Below, piece by piece: positions 48,878-58,612 of a stretch of 64,000 nt of DNA (positions within the stretch are counted from its first letter, which is position 1; every line of letters starts with the position of its first letter). The stretch comes from Desulfosporosinus acidiphilus SJ4 (GTDB lineage: Bacteria > Bacillota > Desulfitobacteriia > Desulfitobacteriales > Desulfitobacteriaceae): contig NC_018068.1 in the NCBI RefSeq assembly GCF_000255115.2, positions 1,054,001-1,118,000 of the forward strand. The letters run 5' to 3'. Below the pieces are notes generated by a model, which ran no database searches, was not told the origin of the DNA, and saw nothing but the letters and a program-made list of their open reading frames with translations. Made by a program: the position numbers and the translations under genes.

Positions 48878-50125
48878 GTGGGCGAACCAATTCCAGTCGG
48901 GAGTTTTCAGGGCATGAAATCTCTGAATAAATCGGCAATTCTTAATGTCGTCAGGGAACATGGCCTTATTTCGAGAGCTGAGATAGCAAAATTGACAAAG
49001 CTGACTCCCCCCACAGTTACGAATCTTGTGGGGGAATTGATTGACGCAAAATTAGTGGTTGAAACTGATCTGGGTGAGTCTACGGGTGGAAGAAAACCAA
49101 TTCTGCTCAGAATTAACTCTTCCGCTTTTCGCGTTGTTGGCGTTTATGCTGGACCGAAGAAAGTCAAAGCAGTGGCGGCCACCTTAGATGGAAATTTGGT
49201 TACCCAATTGGAAGCTAAGTATGAGGTGAATCCGACGAGTGAACAGTTTTTAGAAACGCTGGCAGACGTCATCGAAAAGGTTATCGAGAGAGCGACCCCT
49301 AATATGGAGGCTGTTCTAGGAATTGGCGTGGGAATGCATGGTCTCGTTGATTCCCAAGAAGGAATTTCGATTTTTGCACCTCATCTTAATTTGCGTAACA
49401 TTGCCATCAAAGCGTACCTAGAACGTAAATTTAATTTGCCCGTTGAAGTGGAAAATGATATTCGGGCTCAGGCCATCGGTGAAAGTTGGTTTGGTCAGGG
49501 AAAGTGCGTTTCTAATTTTATCTTGTTCCGGGTCGGAACGGGCGTAGGAGCAGGTATCATCTTGGATCATCAGTTGTATCGCGGAGCCTCATACACCGCA
49601 GGTGAAATAGGGCATACAACCATCGATATCAATGGACCAAAATGCAGTTGTGGTAATTACGGCTGTCTGGAAAGCATGGTAGGCGGGACTGCGCTTGCTT
49701 TAAGAGCCCAGCACGCCATTCGTCTTGGCAAAAGTTCAATTCTAGAGGATATGGTTAAAGGCAACCTGGAGCTTATTGACGGAAAAATGCTCTACTTAGC
49801 AGCTCAGCAAGAGGATCAAGTAGCCATAGAAGTATTAGAAGACACAGGCCGTTATCTCGGAATTGGTATTGCCAATCTGATTAATAGCCTAAATCCATCG
49901 CTCATAATTTTAAGCGGAGGAGTTTTCGGATCCGCTGATTTTATTATGGAGTCTTTAAGAAAGACGGTTGAACGACGGGCTTTAGAAAAGCCAGCTCAGG
50001 CAGTTTCCATCGTCATCTCGGAATTAGGCGGAAATGCTATCCCAATTGGGGCGTTTACCTTGGTACTGAAAAAAATATTTACGCCTACGGGGTTAGCTGA
50101 TGGATTATTTGAAAATACAAACTAA
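48878..50125 (+). CDS. ROK-family transcriptional repressor (candidate GalR/arabinose regulator)
   Basis: 415 residues from GTG 48878 with AAAGGGAG seven bases upstream; a longer frame overlaps the preceding gene. The winged helix is LISRAEIAKLTKLTPPTVTNLVGELIDAKLV, then STGGRKPILL. The ROK domain has GVGMHGLVDSQEGIS, ENDIRAQAIGESW, GTGVGAGIILDHQLYRGASYTAGEIGHT and zinc site CSCGNYGCLES. It sits between the gal genes and the second sugar transporter and has AGTTAA-type palindromes on both sides (45444 and 50174). It is a good candidate to control both. Which sugar it senses is not visible. Confidence 0.85.
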   Translation: MGEPIPVGSFQGMKSLNKSAILNVVREHGLISRAEIAKLTKLTPPTVTNLVGELIDAKLVVETDLGESTGGRKPILLRINSSAFRVVGVYAGPKKVKAVAATLDGNLVTQLEAKYEVNPTSEQFLETLADVIEKVIERATPNMEAVLGIGVGMHGLVDSQEGISIFAPHLNLRNIAIKAYLERKFNLPVEVENDIRAQAIGESWFGQGKCVSNFILFRVGTGVGAGIILDHQLYRGASYTAGEIGHTTIDINGPKCSCGNYGCLESMVGGTALALRAQHAIRLGKSSILEDMVKGNLELIDGKMLYLAAQQEDQVAIEVLEDTGRYLGIGIANLINSLNPSLIILSGGVFGSADFIMESLRKTVERRALEKPAQAVSIVISELGGNAIPIGAFTLVLKKIFTPTGLADGLFENTN

Positions 50126-50148
50126 GTAAATTGTCTGAAATATAATGC

Positions 50149-50176
50149 TTGACTATTCTGAATCCGGCAATATAAT
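50149..50176 (+). promoter_or_regulatory. Promoter of the second sugar-transporter operon
   Basis: TTGACT (50149-50154), 16-base spacer, TATAAT (50171-50176). Confidence 0.7.
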
Positions 50177-50206
50177 TAACTTAGGTAATTTAATTAACTA
50201 AGTTAT
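50174..50206 (+). promoter_or_regulatory. Candidate ROK-repressor operator at the transcription start
   Basis: AATTAACTTAG (50174-50184) recurs as AATTAACTAAG (50192-50202), 18 bases apart. TAACTTAG and CTAAGTTA also form an inverted pair (50177-50184, 50198-50205). It overlaps the -10 box and start point. The half-site AATTAACTT is shared with the palindrome before galT. Confidence 0.6.
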
Positions 50207-50321
50207 GGATGGACAAACTCTTTCGATTACTATCTTTTGCCTATCCCTAAATTTAAAGCAATGAGGGAATACGGCGAAGGGTTAGTAATATATTACACGT
50301 TAAATATAAGGGGGAGAAAGA

Positions 50322-51428
50322 ATGAAAAAAGTCCTGTCAGTATTAATGCTTTTCTTTGTAATGGTTTTCGCAACAGCATGCGGTGCGTCAAGCTCAACAG
50401 CTTCAAGCTCATCAACTTCAGGTTCAACCGCAGCCAGTAACGGTAAAATTGCAGGGATAGCAATGCCTACCAAGACATCACAAAGATGGATTGATGATGG
50501 TAACAACATGGTTAAATCATTGCAAGCACTAGGTTATAAAACTGATTTACAGTACGCGGATAATGATGTACAAAATCAGATATCACAGATTGAAAATATG
50601 ATCACTAAAGGTGCCAATGTCTTAGTCATAGCTTCAATTGATGGCACAGCTCTGACGGATGTATTAAAAAAAGCACATGATGCTAAAATTCCGGTTATAT
50701 CCTATGACCGACTAATCATGAACAGTCCTTATGTAGATTACTATGCAACGTTTGATAATTTCAAAGTTGGTGTACTTCAAGCAGGTTACATTGAAAAAGC
50801 TTTAGGATTAAAGGACGGAAAAGGTCCATTTAACATTGAACTGTTTGCCGGATCTCCAGATGATAACAATGCTAAATTCTTCTTTGATGGAGCTATGTCA
50901 GTTTTGCAGCCTTATATAACTTCCGGAAAATTAGTTGTCAGGAGCGGACAAACAGCTTATGCCCAAGTTGGAACCTTACGCTGGGACGGCGCTACTGCAC
51001 AAGCGAGAATGGATAACATCCTCAGTAAAAACTATACAACAGCTAAAGTGGACGCTGTCTTATCTCCCTATGATGGTATCAGTATTGGTATCATATCCTC
51101 TCTTAAGGGTGTAGGCTATGGAACAGCAAGTCAAAAAATGCCTATAATCACAGGGCAAGACTGTGAAGTGGCTTCGGTTAAATCGATCATTGCCGGCGAA
51201 CAAACCTCCTCGATATTTAAGGATACAAGAGTTTTAGCTAAGAAAGCTGCTGAAATGGCAAATGATGTTCTTCAAGGCAAAACTCCAGTAGTAAATGATA
51301 CGAAATCTTATAACAACGGAGTTAAAATTGTCCCTTCGTTCCTTTGCGATCCGGTGGTTGTTGATAAAACAAATTATCAAAAGATTTTAATTGATAGCGG
51401 ATACTATACAGCAGATAAACTCAAATAA
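50322..51428 (+). CDS. Sugar ABC transporter substrate-binding lipoprotein, ChvE/MmsE type
   Basis: 368 residues. Lipoprotein signal with lipobox ATAC (cysteine about residue 20), then a Ser/Thr-rich linker. The domain reads [82 protein letters not shown] and [26 protein letters not shown]. These are the hallmarks of ChvE-type multiple-monosaccharide binding proteins (arabinose, galactose, xylose, glucose). GGGGGAG precedes the ATG. The position between gal and ara genes suits L-arabinose and/or galactose. Confidence 0.85.
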   Translation: MKKVLSVLMLFFVMVFATACGASSSTASSSSTSGSTAASNGKIAGIAMPTKTSQRWIDDGNNMVKSLQALGYKTDLQYADNDVQNQISQIENMITKGANVLVIASIDGTALTDVLKKAHDAKIPVISYDRLIMNSPYVDYYATFDNFKVGVLQAGYIEKALGLKDGKGPFNIELFAGSPDDNNAKFFFDGAMSVLQPYITSGKLVVRSGQTAYAQVGTLRWDGATAQARMDNILSKNYTTAKVDAVLSPYDGISIGIISSLKGVGYGTASQKMPIITGQDCEVASVKSIIAGEQTSSIFKDTRVLAKKAAEMANDVLQGKTPVVNDTKSYNNGVKIVPSFLCDPVVVDKTNYQKILIDSGYYTADKLK

Positions 51429-51497
51429 ACTTTCATGAATCTGCCAGTTCACAGAGAAGTATATTTTCGTAAGAAACATTAGTAGTTACCAGTGACT

Positions 51498-51550
51498 TTT
51501 AGTGATGGTGTATATCGAAGGTGTTATACCCATCACTAAATTATTTTTAT
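51498..51550 (+). terminator. Intercistronic hairpin after the second binding-protein gene
   Basis: TTTAGTGATGG (51498-51508) pairs with CCATCACTAAA (51530-51540), extended by GTATA/TATAC inside, then TTATTTTTAT. It has the same position and presumed attenuator role as the hairpin after xylF. Confidence 0.75.
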
Positions 51551-51568
51551 GGTAGGAGTTGAAATCCT

Positions 51569-53104
51569 ATGGCAGAGACCATTCTCGAAATGAAAAATAT
51601 TACCAAAACCTTTCCCGGTGTTAAGGCACTCAATAATGTCAATTTAAAGGTTAAACAAGGTGAGATTCATGCCTTAGTTGGGGAAAATGGTGCGGGTAAA
51701 TCAACCCTCATGAAGGTTTTGAGCGGTGTGTATCCGCATGGGAGTTATGCCGGAGACATTTTGTTTCAAAACAATCTCTGCGAATTTAAAGATATAAAAC
51801 AAAGTGAGCACTTAGGAATTGTAATAATTCATCAAGAGTTGGCTTTAATACCCTTTTTATCAATCGCCGAAAATATCTTTTTAGGAAACGAACGAAGTCG
51901 ACACGGAGTTATTGACTGGAATGAAACAACGAAAAAAACAAAACAATTACTTAAAAAGGTCGGTCTTGAAGAGTCTCCAAATACTCTTATAGCCAATATA
52001 GGAGTTGGTAAGCAACAATTAGTTGAAATTGCTAAAGCTTTGTCAAAAGAAGTTAAATTATTAATTTTAGATGAACCCACTGCTGCTTTGAATGAAGATG
52101 ATAGTCAAAATTTGATCGATTTGATTGCCGAGCTTAAAAGTCAAGGGATAACGTCGATTCTTATTTCCCACAAATTGAACGAAATTTCTAAAATCGCTGA
52201 TTCAATCACGATATTACGTGATGGGGCAACCATCGAAACGCTTGACACTAAAAATGACAATATAACGATCGACAGGATCATCAAAGGTATGGTTGGCAGG
52301 GATTTAGTTCATCGTTATCCGCCAAGAGAAACGGAAATCGGTGAGATCAGCTTTGAAGTGAAGAATTGGACAGTTTATCATCCCATAATCAGTGGTCGTA
52401 AAGTATGTGATAATGTCAACATTAATGTTCGCAAAGGGGAAGTTGTTGGTATTGCAGGCCTTATGGGAGCGGGAAGAACTGAACTTGCAATGAGTATCTT
52501 TGGTAAATCCTATGGTAAAAAGATAAGTGGCCAAATATATAAAGACGGTCATGAAATAAATCTAAACAATGTAAATAAGGCTATTAAAAATGGTCTGGCG
52601 TACGTTACAGAAGACAGAAAAGAATTAGGATTAGTTTTAATAGATCATATAAAAGGAAATATATCACTAGCCAACCTTAATAAAATATCTAAGGGCGGCA
52701 TAATGAACGAAAATGAAGAGGTTGTGCATTCGGAGAATTTGCGCAAAAAATTGAATATTAAGTGTTCCGGAATCTTACAGCAGACTGGCAATCTAAGCGG
52801 AGGAAACCAACAAAAGGTAGTACTCAGTAAATGGATTTTCACAGAGCCAGATATATTAATCATGGATGAACCCACCCGGGGTATCGATGTGGGAGCAAAA
52901 TACGAAATTTACACGATTATCAACCAATTAGCAACAGAAGGAAAGGGCATCCTGCTAATTTCTTCTGAGCTTCCTGAATTACTGGGTATGTCCGACCGGA
53001 TCTATATTATGAATGAAGGAAAGGTATTAGGAGAACTAAGTGCAAAAGAGGCATCTCAGGAAAAAATTATGGAAATCATTATGAAGCAGGAGCAGGGGGT
53101 ATAA
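51569..53104 (+). CDS. Sugar ABC transporter ATP-binding protein (MmsA/GguA type)
   Basis: 511 residues with two ABC domains. The first has [39 protein letters not shown] and [11 protein letters not shown]. The second has the degenerate Walker [12 protein letters not shown], then [15 protein letters not shown] and [14 protein letters not shown]. It is a close paralogue of the XylG-type protein at 34034, with the same length and motif spacing. It supplies ATP hydrolysis for the second monosaccharide importer. The permease gene follows two bases after its stop. Confidence 0.9.
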   Translation: MAETILEMKNITKTFPGVKALNNVNLKVKQGEIHALVGENGAGKSTLMKVLSGVYPHGSYAGDILFQNNLCEFKDIKQSEHLGIVIIHQELALIPFLSIAENIFLGNERSRHGVIDWNETTKKTKQLLKKVGLEESPNTLIANIGVGKQQLVEIAKALSKEVKLLILDEPTAALNEDDSQNLIDLIAELKSQGITSILISHKLNEISKIADSITILRDGATIETLDTKNDNITIDRIIKGMVGRDLVHRYPPRETEIGEISFEVKNWTVYHPIISGRKVCDNVNINVRKGEVVGIAGLMGAGRTELAMSIFGKSYGKKISGQIYKDGHEINLNNVNKAIKNGLAYVTEDRKELGLVLIDHIKGNISLANLNKISKGGIMNENEEVVHSENLRKKLNIKCSGILQQTGNLSGGNQQKVVLSKWIFTEPDILIMDEPTRGIDVGAKYEIYTIINQLATEGKGILLISSELPELLGMSDRIYIMNEGKVLGELSAKEASQEKIMEIIMKQEQGV

Positions 53105-53106
53105 GA

Positions 53107-54270
53107 ATGGGATCTCTATATAAAATGTTTAGGGAAAATATAACTAAATACAGTATGGTTATTGCGTTAGTAGGTATTATGATCTTCTTCCAGTTTGCAT
53201 CCGGCGGTATTTTATTGAAACCTTTAAATATTACCAATTTAATATTGCAGAACAGTTACATCCTAATATTGGCAATTGGAATGCTGCTTGTCATAGTTGC
53301 TTTTCAAATTGACCTGTCTGTGGGTTCAGTAGCCGCTGTAGTTGGTGCTCTCTCGGCAATATTGATCATAAACCATCATGTTTCAGTTGCCCTGGGAATA
53401 ATCATTGCCCTAGTAGTTGGTGCTCTCATTGGAGCATTTCAAGGGTTCTGGATTGCTGTTGTAAGGATACCGGCATTTATTACTACCCTTGCGGGGATGT
53501 TGATATTTAGAGGTCTCACTTATGTATCCCTTCAAGGTACTTCTATTGCACCGTTTCCTAGCTCATTCCAAAAGATGAGTACCGGTTTTATTCCGGATTT
53601 CTTTCATGGGAAGGGTCTTCATATCACTACGGTCGTTATCGGGCTCATATTAACAATTTTATATGTGATCTATGAAATGAGAAAGAGAAGAACACAAAAA
53701 AAGTACAATTTTGAAGTGCTGCCTCAGGGTCTTTTAATTGCAAAGATGGCCGCCATTATTGTAATTATAAATCTATTTTTTTATGTCCTTGCTATCTATA
53801 AAGGAATACCTAACGTTTTGATACTACTGCTTGTGCTAATCGCCTTTTATACATTTATTACTACAAAGACGACTTTAGGAAGACACATTTATGCCCTTGG
53901 TGGTAATGAAAAGGCGGCTAGACTATCTGGGGTAAAAACAAGACAAGTTATTTTTCTAGTCTTCGTAAACATGGGGATTCTTTCCGCTCTTTCTGGATTA
54001 GTCTTTGCCGCAAGATTAAATTCAGGCACACCCAATGCAGGTACAGGCTTTGAACTTGATGCTATTGCTGCCTGCTTTATTGGAGGAGCATCTACTGCCG
54101 GCGGCATAGGTACTATTATGGGGGCAATAATTGGTGGGCTTGTTATGGGGGTAATGAACAACGGTATGTCACTAATAGGTGTTGGGATTGACTGGCAGCA
54201 GACCATCAAAGGCTTAGTACTGTTATTTGCCGTAGCATTTGATGTCTATTCAAAATCGAAAACTGCTTAA
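53107..54270 (+). CDS. Sugar ABC transporter permease (MmsB/GguB type)
   Basis: 387 residues with about ten transmembrane segments (for example YSMVIALVGIMIFFQFASGG, YILILAIGMLLVIVAFQIDLSVGS, VALGIIIALVVGALIGAFQGF). The CUT2 motif HIYALGGNEKAARLSGVKT and the XylH-type charged insertion (EMRKRRTQKKYNFEVLPQG) are present. It is a paralogue of the permease at 35608. It forms the membrane channel of the second importer and ends in a terminator. Confidence 0.88.
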   Translation: MGSLYKMFRENITKYSMVIALVGIMIFFQFASGGILLKPLNITNLILQNSYILILAIGMLLVIVAFQIDLSVGSVAAVVGALSAILIINHHVSVALGIIIALVVGALIGAFQGFWIAVVRIPAFITTLAGMLIFRGLTYVSLQGTSIAPFPSSFQKMSTGFIPDFFHGKGLHITTVVIGLILTILYVIYEMRKRRTQKKYNFEVLPQGLLIAKMAAIIVIINLFFYVLAIYKGIPNVLILLLVLIAFYTFITTKTTLGRHIYALGGNEKAARLSGVKTRQVIFLVFVNMGILSALSGLVFAARLNSGTPNAGTGFELDAIAACFIGGASTAGGIGTIMGAIIGGLVMGVMNNGMSLIGVGIDWQQTIKGLVLLFAVAFDVYSKSKTA

Positions 54271-54320
54271 AGTAAGAGCAGTTCTCTTTATAGCTTAGTT
54301 GATTGCTTCCATATTTGGAT

Positions 54321-54352
54321 AAAAGCTGAATATTACTTTCAGCTTTTATTTC
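54321..54352. terminator. Terminator after the second transporter operon
   Basis: AAAAGCTGAA pairs with TTCAGCTTTT around eight bases, then ATTTCT. Confidence 0.75.
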
Positions 54353-54400
54353 TATAAACAATGTTTATTCGCTTGGAAAATGATCAAAGGGGAGTAGTCT

Positions 54401-54682
54401 ATGCCACCCTCAACTATTGCATTCGGATTAGTAATTATTGCGATTGGTTTGTATGGAATAGCGTTCAATAAATATCCCGGTCAACAAATTTCTTTTGATA
54501 GCTCAAGGAAGCGATTTGAAACGGCAAAGGAAAGAAGAATAACCTTATTTGATGGAGTTTTTTGCATAATATTTGGTGCGGTTTATATGATCCCAGGAAT
54601 AATTGCTCTCGTTACTCTAATTGTATTGCTAATAGGCTATTATCCGATTAAAGTATTATTTCTCAAATTTAAATTATTATAA
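54401..54682 (+). CDS. Small two-segment membrane protein, 93 aa
   Basis: 93 residues with AAAGGGGAG before the ATG. Two hydrophobic helices (IAFGLVIIAIGLYGIAFN and VFCIIFGAVYMIPGIIALVTLIVLLIGY) flank a basic cytoplasmic-type loop (SSRKRFETAKERR). I do not recognise the family. It sits alone between the second transporter and araB, with a terminator upstream. The clear ribosome site and membrane topology make it a probable gene. Confidence 0.55.
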   Translation: MPPSTIAFGLVIIAIGLYGIAFNKYPGQQISFDSSRKRFETAKERRITLFDGVFCIIFGAVYMIPGIIALVTLIVLLIGYYPIKVLFLKFKLL

Positions 54683-54781
54683 TAATAGTTCTGACAATCT
54701 ACCCTTTCAATCATGCAGGCCTAAAGAGCTTTAGGATAATGTCATTATTTGAAATTGATAAGTTAAAAAAATTATTAGGGG

Positions 54782-56464
54782 ATGTTAAGATCAATGAATC
54801 ATAAATATACTATTGGAGTGGATTACGGAACTCAATCTGGGAGAGCCGTACTCGTTGAAGTAAAAACTGGGAAAGAGGTCGCTGCGGCAGTAAAAGTTTA
54901 CCGTCATGGTGTAATGGATGAGTATTTACCCGACGGTGTAACCAAGTTGGAACCAGATTGGGCGCTTCAACATCCTCAAGATTATCTGGAGGTTCTACGT
55001 GAAACGATTCCTGAAGTTTTAAAGAAATCAGGAGTTAAGGCTGAAGATGTCATTGGCCTGGGGATTGACTTTACTGCTTGCACAATGTTACCAACTTACA
55101 AGGATGGTACGCCGCTTTGCTTTGATGAAAACCTTAAATCAAATCCTCATGCTTATGTGAAGCTTTGGAAACATCATGCTGCCCAAGAGGAAGCGAATAA
55201 GTTAAATAAGATAGCCGAAGAAAGAGGAGAAAGATTCCTTAAAAATTACGGCGGGAAAATTTCTTCAGAATGGATGATGCCCAAGATATTACAGATTGTT
55301 AACGAGGCACCTGATATTTATGATTTGGCAGATCGGTTTATGGAAGCTACAGATTGGGTAGTATTTGAGCTCACCGGAGAAGAAAAACGCAATAGTTGTA
55401 CAGCAGGGTACAAAGCAATATGGCACAAACAAGAGGGGTACCCTTCTCGAGATTTCTTTAAGTCGCTTCATCCAAAACTTGAGAACGTCGTTGAAGAGAA
55501 ACTTAGCACGGATATCTACTCGATTGGTTCAAAAGCAGGAGAAATTACATCCAAAGCAGCAGAACTAACAGGATTGAAAATTGGAACTGCCGTAGCTGTC
55601 GGTAATGTAGATGCACACGTCTCAGTTCCCGCCTTGGGCATGACGGAGGCAGGCAAGATGTTGATGATTATGGGAACATCAACATGTCATGTCATGCTGG
55701 GTACCGACGAAAAGGTTGTGCCGGGCATGTGCGGTGTGGTTGAAGACGGAATCATTCCAGGTTTACTGGGCTATGAGGCCGGCCAATCCTGCGTCGGAGA
55801 CCATTTTGAATGGTTTGTCGAAAATTGTGTGCCAGCTAGCCTGACTGAAGAAGCGGAAGAACGAGGTTTGGATATTCATGGGCTCTTAACGGAAAAGGCT
55901 GAAAAGCTCCAAGCAGGCGAAAGCGGCTTGATTGCCTTAGACTGGTGGAATGGCAATAGATCTGTTCTCGTGGATGTTGACCTCACCGGAATGATTTTAG
56001 GGTGCACTCTTTTAACAAAGCCGGAGGAAATTTATAGGGCATTAATCGAAGCAACAGCGTATGGAACACGGAAGATCATAGATACTTTTGAGGAAAATGG
56101 GGTTCCGATTCATGAATTATATGCTGCTGGTGGGATTGCTGAGAAAAATAAGCTCATGATGCAGATCTATGCCGATGTCACGAACCGAGAAATTAGAATA
56201 TCGGCTTCGGCTCAAACGCCAGCTCTTGGTTCCGCCATGTTCGGAGCGGTGGTTGCAGGGAAAGAAAAGGGCGGATATGATTCAATTGTTGAGGCTGCAA
56301 AACACATGGGTAAGGTTAAAGAAGAGTATTATAAACCCAATAAGAAAAATGTCGAAATCTATGAAAAACTTTACGCGGAATACAATATCCTCCATGATTA
56401 CTTCGGGCGAGGCACAAATGACGTCATGAAAAGGCTAAAGAAGATCAAAGCCGCTGTAAAATAG
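54782..56464 (+). CDS. araB: L-ribulokinase
   Basis: 560 residues of FGGY kinase with the ribulokinase-specific features. They are [82 protein letters not shown] and [14 protein letters not shown]. It phosphorylates L-ribulose to L-ribulose 5-phosphate. The start is ATG 54782 or 54794; an AGGGG site precedes both, neither with ideal spacing. It begins the arabinose operon araB-araD-araM-araA. Confidence 0.92.
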   Translation: MLRSMNHKYTIGVDYGTQSGRAVLVEVKTGKEVAAAVKVYRHGVMDEYLPDGVTKLEPDWALQHPQDYLEVLRETIPEVLKKSGVKAEDVIGLGIDFTACTMLPTYKDGTPLCFDENLKSNPHAYVKLWKHHAAQEEANKLNKIAEERGERFLKNYGGKISSEWMMPKILQIVNEAPDIYDLADRFMEATDWVVFELTGEEKRNSCTAGYKAIWHKQEGYPSRDFFKSLHPKLENVVEEKLSTDIYSIGSKAGEITSKAAELTGLKIGTAVAVGNVDAHVSVPALGMTEAGKMLMIMGTSTCHVMLGTDEKVVPGMCGVVEDGIIPGLLGYEAGQSCVGDHFEWFVENCVPASLTEEAEERGLDIHGLLTEKAEKLQAGESGLIALDWWNGNRSVLVDVDLTGMILGCTLLTKPEEIYRALIEATAYGTRKIIDTFEENGVPIHELYAAGGIAEKNKLMMQIYADVTNREIRISASAQTPALGSAMFGAVVAGKEKGGYDSIVEAAKHMGKVKEEYYKPNKKNVEIYEKLYAEYNILHDYFGRGTNDVMKRLKKIKAAVK

Positions 56465-56490
56465 ATGCAGTCCTTAAAGGAGCTAATGCT

Positions 56491-57177
56491 ATGTTAGAAG
56501 AATTAAAAAAATCCGTCCTGGAGGCGAACCTGGAACTTCCTAAAAAAGGTCTTGTAACGTATACCTGGGGAAATGTCAGTGGCATTGACCGTCAGAGTAA
56601 TCTTATTGTGATTAAGCCCAGTGGCGTTCCTTACGAAGAACTTAACGTTGAAGATCTTGTTGTCGTCGATCTTGAGGGAAATCAAGTAGAAGGTAAGTTA
56701 AAGCCTTCATCAGATACGCCGACTCATCTTGTCATTTATAGGAATTTTAATCAAGTGGGTGGTGTAGTTCATACACATTCGAGATGGGCTACGGGCTGGG
56801 CACAAGCGGGTAAAGGAATTCCGGCCCTGGGAACCACTCATGCGGATTATTTCTATGGAGAAATACCTTGTACCAGAAAGTTAACACCTCATGAAATACA
56901 GGAAAACTACGAAAAGCAAACCGGAGAAGTCATAGTAGAAACCTTTTTGCGCGGCAATCCAATGTTTGTGCCGGGGGTACTTGTGAATAATCACGGGCCT
57001 TTTACTTGGGGAAAAAATGCGCAAGAGGCAGTGCATAATTCTGTGGTGCTTGAAGAAGTAGCCATGATGGCTTATACTGCCTGCTCTCTTACACCAGGAA
57101 TTAATCCCATTGATCAGATTTTGCTGGATAAGCATTTCCTAAGAAAGCATGGCGCAAATGCATATTATGGACAATAG
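56491..57177 (+). CDS. araD: L-ribulose-5-phosphate 4-epimerase
   Basis: 228 residues of class II aldolase fold. It carries [40 protein letters not shown], zinc ligands in [14 protein letters not shown] (HTH) and [13 protein letters not shown] (H). The [10 protein letters not shown] segment and length match AraD. It converts L-ribulose 5-phosphate to D-xylulose 5-phosphate, joining the xylose route. AAGGAG precedes the ATG, 26 bases after the araB stop. Confidence 0.92.
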   Translation: MLEELKKSVLEANLELPKKGLVTYTWGNVSGIDRQSNLIVIKPSGVPYEELNVEDLVVVDLEGNQVEGKLKPSSDTPTHLVIYRNFNQVGGVVHTHSRWATGWAQAGKGIPALGTTHADYFYGEIPCTRKLTPHEIQENYEKQTGEVIVETFLRGNPMFVPGVLVNNHGPFTWGKNAQEAVHNSVVLEEVAMMAYTACSLTPGINPIDQILLDKHFLRKHGANAYYGQ

Positions 57178-57227
57178 TTATATTTTAATAATATTGTCAG
57201 GCCAATGAATGGAGATGGAGTTGAGAG

Positions 57228-58577
57228 TTGTTAAATCTGGACTTAGAGAATATGGCGGGACTAAATTATAAGTGTTCTTGTGGTATTTTTCATAGGGTTG
57301 ATATCCAGACTATTAAGCTTGGCAATGGAGTAATAAATCAATTGCCAAGTCTGCTAACGGCCTTTAAAAATACGAGAATATTTTTGATCGAAGATCAGAA
57401 CACGTTTGAAGTTGCTGGGAAAAAGGTCAAACAATTGTTAGAAGAAGATTTTCAAATTAGTCAATATATATTCAGGGAAGAGCATTTAGTTCCCAACGAA
57501 ATGTCCCTTGGAAGACTTCTTGTAGAGATTCCTGAGGATACCACCCTGATCCTTGGTATTGGTTCCGGAACAATCAATGACTTGGCTCGGTTTTTAAGTT
57601 ACAAACTACACATACCCTATGTAATCGTTGGTACTGCACCTTCTATGGATGGTTATGCTTCAGTGGTTTCTCCGCTTATTGTTGACGGAGTTAAAACAAC
57701 CTTCGAGGCTGTTTACCCCTTAGCAATAGTAGCAGATCTCGATATTATGAAGGCTGCTCCAATGCATATGATCCAGGCAGGTCTCGGTGATATTTTAGGA
57801 AAATATACTGCACTTGCAGATTGGCACCTTGCCCGTGTATTAAAGGAAGAGTATTTTTGCGAGTCAGTTGAAAAATTAGTGCGTTCTGCAGTGGAAAAGT
57901 GTGAGCTAGCGTCTGAAAGGCTGCCCCTGCGAGAAAATGAAATTCTGGAAAGTTTAACAGAGGCATTAATTCTTTCGGGTTTAGCAATAGGCATGGTAGG
58001 GGTTTCTAGACCTGCTTCAGGCGAAGAACATCATCTATCCCACTGCTGGGAAATGATAGGGATGAATAATGGCAGCACATCAAAATGGCTTCATGGCAAT
58101 AATGTGGGTGTTGGGGTAGGAATCATTGCGGAAGCCTATAGGTATTTAAGAACTATAAATATCGAAAAGGTACTAGAATCCGGGAAATATCTAAATTTCA
58201 ATGAAGAGAAATGGATGGAGACTCTAACGAAGGTTTATGGAAGAAGTGCACCAAGTGTTATTCAGTATAAAAAAGAGTCGCTTTGCTTTAATGAACATCA
58301 ACGAAAAAGCAATATGGAAAAAATTATGGCTAATTGGGATGAAATTATAAAAATATGTGATTCATTGGTACCGGAACCGGGTTCCATAAGAGAAACTCTA
58401 AAAAAGGCAGGTGCCATAGTTTCTCCACAACAATTAGGAATAGATCAAGAAGTTTTTAGGGCAAGCCTTGTTGCGGCTAAAGACGTGCGCAAAAGGTATG
58501 GGGTTTTACAGCTGCTTGAAGATGTGGGGATGCTTGAAGAGGCTGCTCGTTATATAACAGATATTTACTATAATTAA
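57228..58577 (+). CDS. araM: AraM / sn-glycerol-1-phosphate dehydrogenase homologue
   Basis: 449 residues. The dehydrogenase core has the NAD-binding GIGSGTINDLARFLS, VGTAPSMDGYASVVSPLI and metal ligands in GLGDILGKYTALADW and ASGEEHHLSHCWE with a later HGNNVGVG. In Bacillus AraM/EgsA is a Ni-dependent G1P dehydrogenase making an archaeal-type lipid precursor; it lies in the arabinose operon there too. Its link to arabinose use is unexplained. The start is TTG 57228, seven bases after GGAG. It has an N-terminal CSCGIFH motif. Confidence 0.88.
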   Translation: MLNLDLENMAGLNYKCSCGIFHRVDIQTIKLGNGVINQLPSLLTAFKNTRIFLIEDQNTFEVAGKKVKQLLEEDFQISQYIFREEHLVPNEMSLGRLLVEIPEDTTLILGIGSGTINDLARFLSYKLHIPYVIVGTAPSMDGYASVVSPLIVDGVKTTFEAVYPLAIVADLDIMKAAPMHMIQAGLGDILGKYTALADWHLARVLKEEYFCESVEKLVRSAVEKCELASERLPLRENEILESLTEALILSGLAIGMVGVSRPASGEEHHLSHCWEMIGMNNGSTSKWLHGNNVGVGVGIIAEAYRYLRTINIEKVLESGKYLNFNEEKWMETLTKVYGRSAPSVIQYKKESLCFNEHQRKSNMEKIMANWDEIIKICDSLVPEPGSIRETLKKAGAIVSPQQLGIDQEVFRASLVAAKDVRKRYGVLQLLEDVGMLEEAARYITDIYYN

Positions 58578-58612
58578 AGATCAAAAATGAGAAGAAGATG
58601 GAGCGATGAAGG

